The notes under the pieces are model-generated. The model ran no database searches, was not told the origin of the DNA, and saw only the letters and a list, made by a program, of their open reading frames with translations. A stretch of DNA of 6,561 nucleotides from Pseudomonadota bacterium (GTDB lineage: Bacteria > Desulfobacterota > Desulfobulbia > Desulfobulbales > JAGXFP01): positions 1 through 6,561 of the forward strand of contig DAOVJK010000179.1 in assembly GCA_030673265.1 (NCBI GenBank). The letters are read 5' to 3'. Below are positions 6,484 through 6,561 of this stretch, piece by piece. The position numbers and the translations under genes were made by a program. The first letter of the stretch is position 1. Each line of letters opens with the position of its first letter.

Positions 6484-6561
6484 GGGTTGACCCGACAAAT
6501 AATTACCCAGCAAGGCGAAAACAAGAGACTTTTCCCTGAGCAAATCCACCTTGCCAATCAC
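6472..6561 (-). CDS. Possible C-terminal end of an unidentified upstream gene (partial)
   Basis: One minus-strand frame is open from the window edge for 29 codons and ends at TGA (6474-6472). The translation contains GKVDLLREKS followed by a hydrophobic stretch, LVFALLGNYL. The other two minus-strand frames carry stops within this stretch. I do not recognise a family, there is no start in view, and the end overlaps the tRNA-Leu promoter. It could be the tail of a gene upstream of the cluster or a chance opening. Confidence 0.25.
   Translation of the reverse strand: MIGKVDLLREKSLVFALLGNYLSGQPLTE

Overview
This is a conserved bacterial housekeeping locus for protein quality control. Every supported gene lies on the minus strand, so transcription runs from high to low coordinates: tRNA-Leu(UAG), tig (trigger factor), clpP, clpX, lon, tRNA-Val(UAC), tRNA-Asp(GUC), then a strong intrinsic terminator. 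The tig-clpP-clpX-lon order is widespread in Proteobacteria and related lineages. The style of the Lon and ClpX proteins, moderate GC content and tRNAs flanking the cluster suggest a deltaproteobacterium (Desulfobacterota), but this is an impression from protein style and not a proof.

Region by region. Bases 6444-6561 hold the promoter of tRNA-Leu and perhaps the last codons of an upstream minus-strand gene. tRNA-Leu (6358-6443) is followed after 64 T-rich bases by tig (4800-6293). The stop codon of tig overlaps the start of clpP by one base (TAATG), and clpX follows clpP after only four bases, so these three genes form a tight, probably translationally coupled block. A 149-base gap (2779-2927) without a visible terminator separates clpX from lon. 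After lon, a promoter with a clear -35 box (TTGACT) drives a two-tRNA unit that ends at a long hairpin with a T-run at 79-112. Bases 1-78 hold nothing I can support.

How the genes work together. Trigger factor meets nascent chains at the ribosome exit. ClpX unfolds selected or tagged proteins and feeds them to ClpP. Lon is an independent ATP-dependent protease for misfolded and regulatory proteins. All catalytic and nucleotide-binding motifs I looked for are present: the ClpP Ser-His-Asp triad, ClpX zinc finger, Walker A/B and IGF loop, and the Lon Ser-Lys dyad and Walker A/B.

The one clearly unusual element is the C-terminus of trigger factor. It carries ten perfect-length 15-bp repeats encoding the pentapeptide AKKPA, giving a long, basic, histone-H1-like tail. 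The units differ almost only at synonymous positions, which suggests that the peptide itself is maintained. I see no mobile element, CRISPR array, phage gene or undescribed multi-gene system here.
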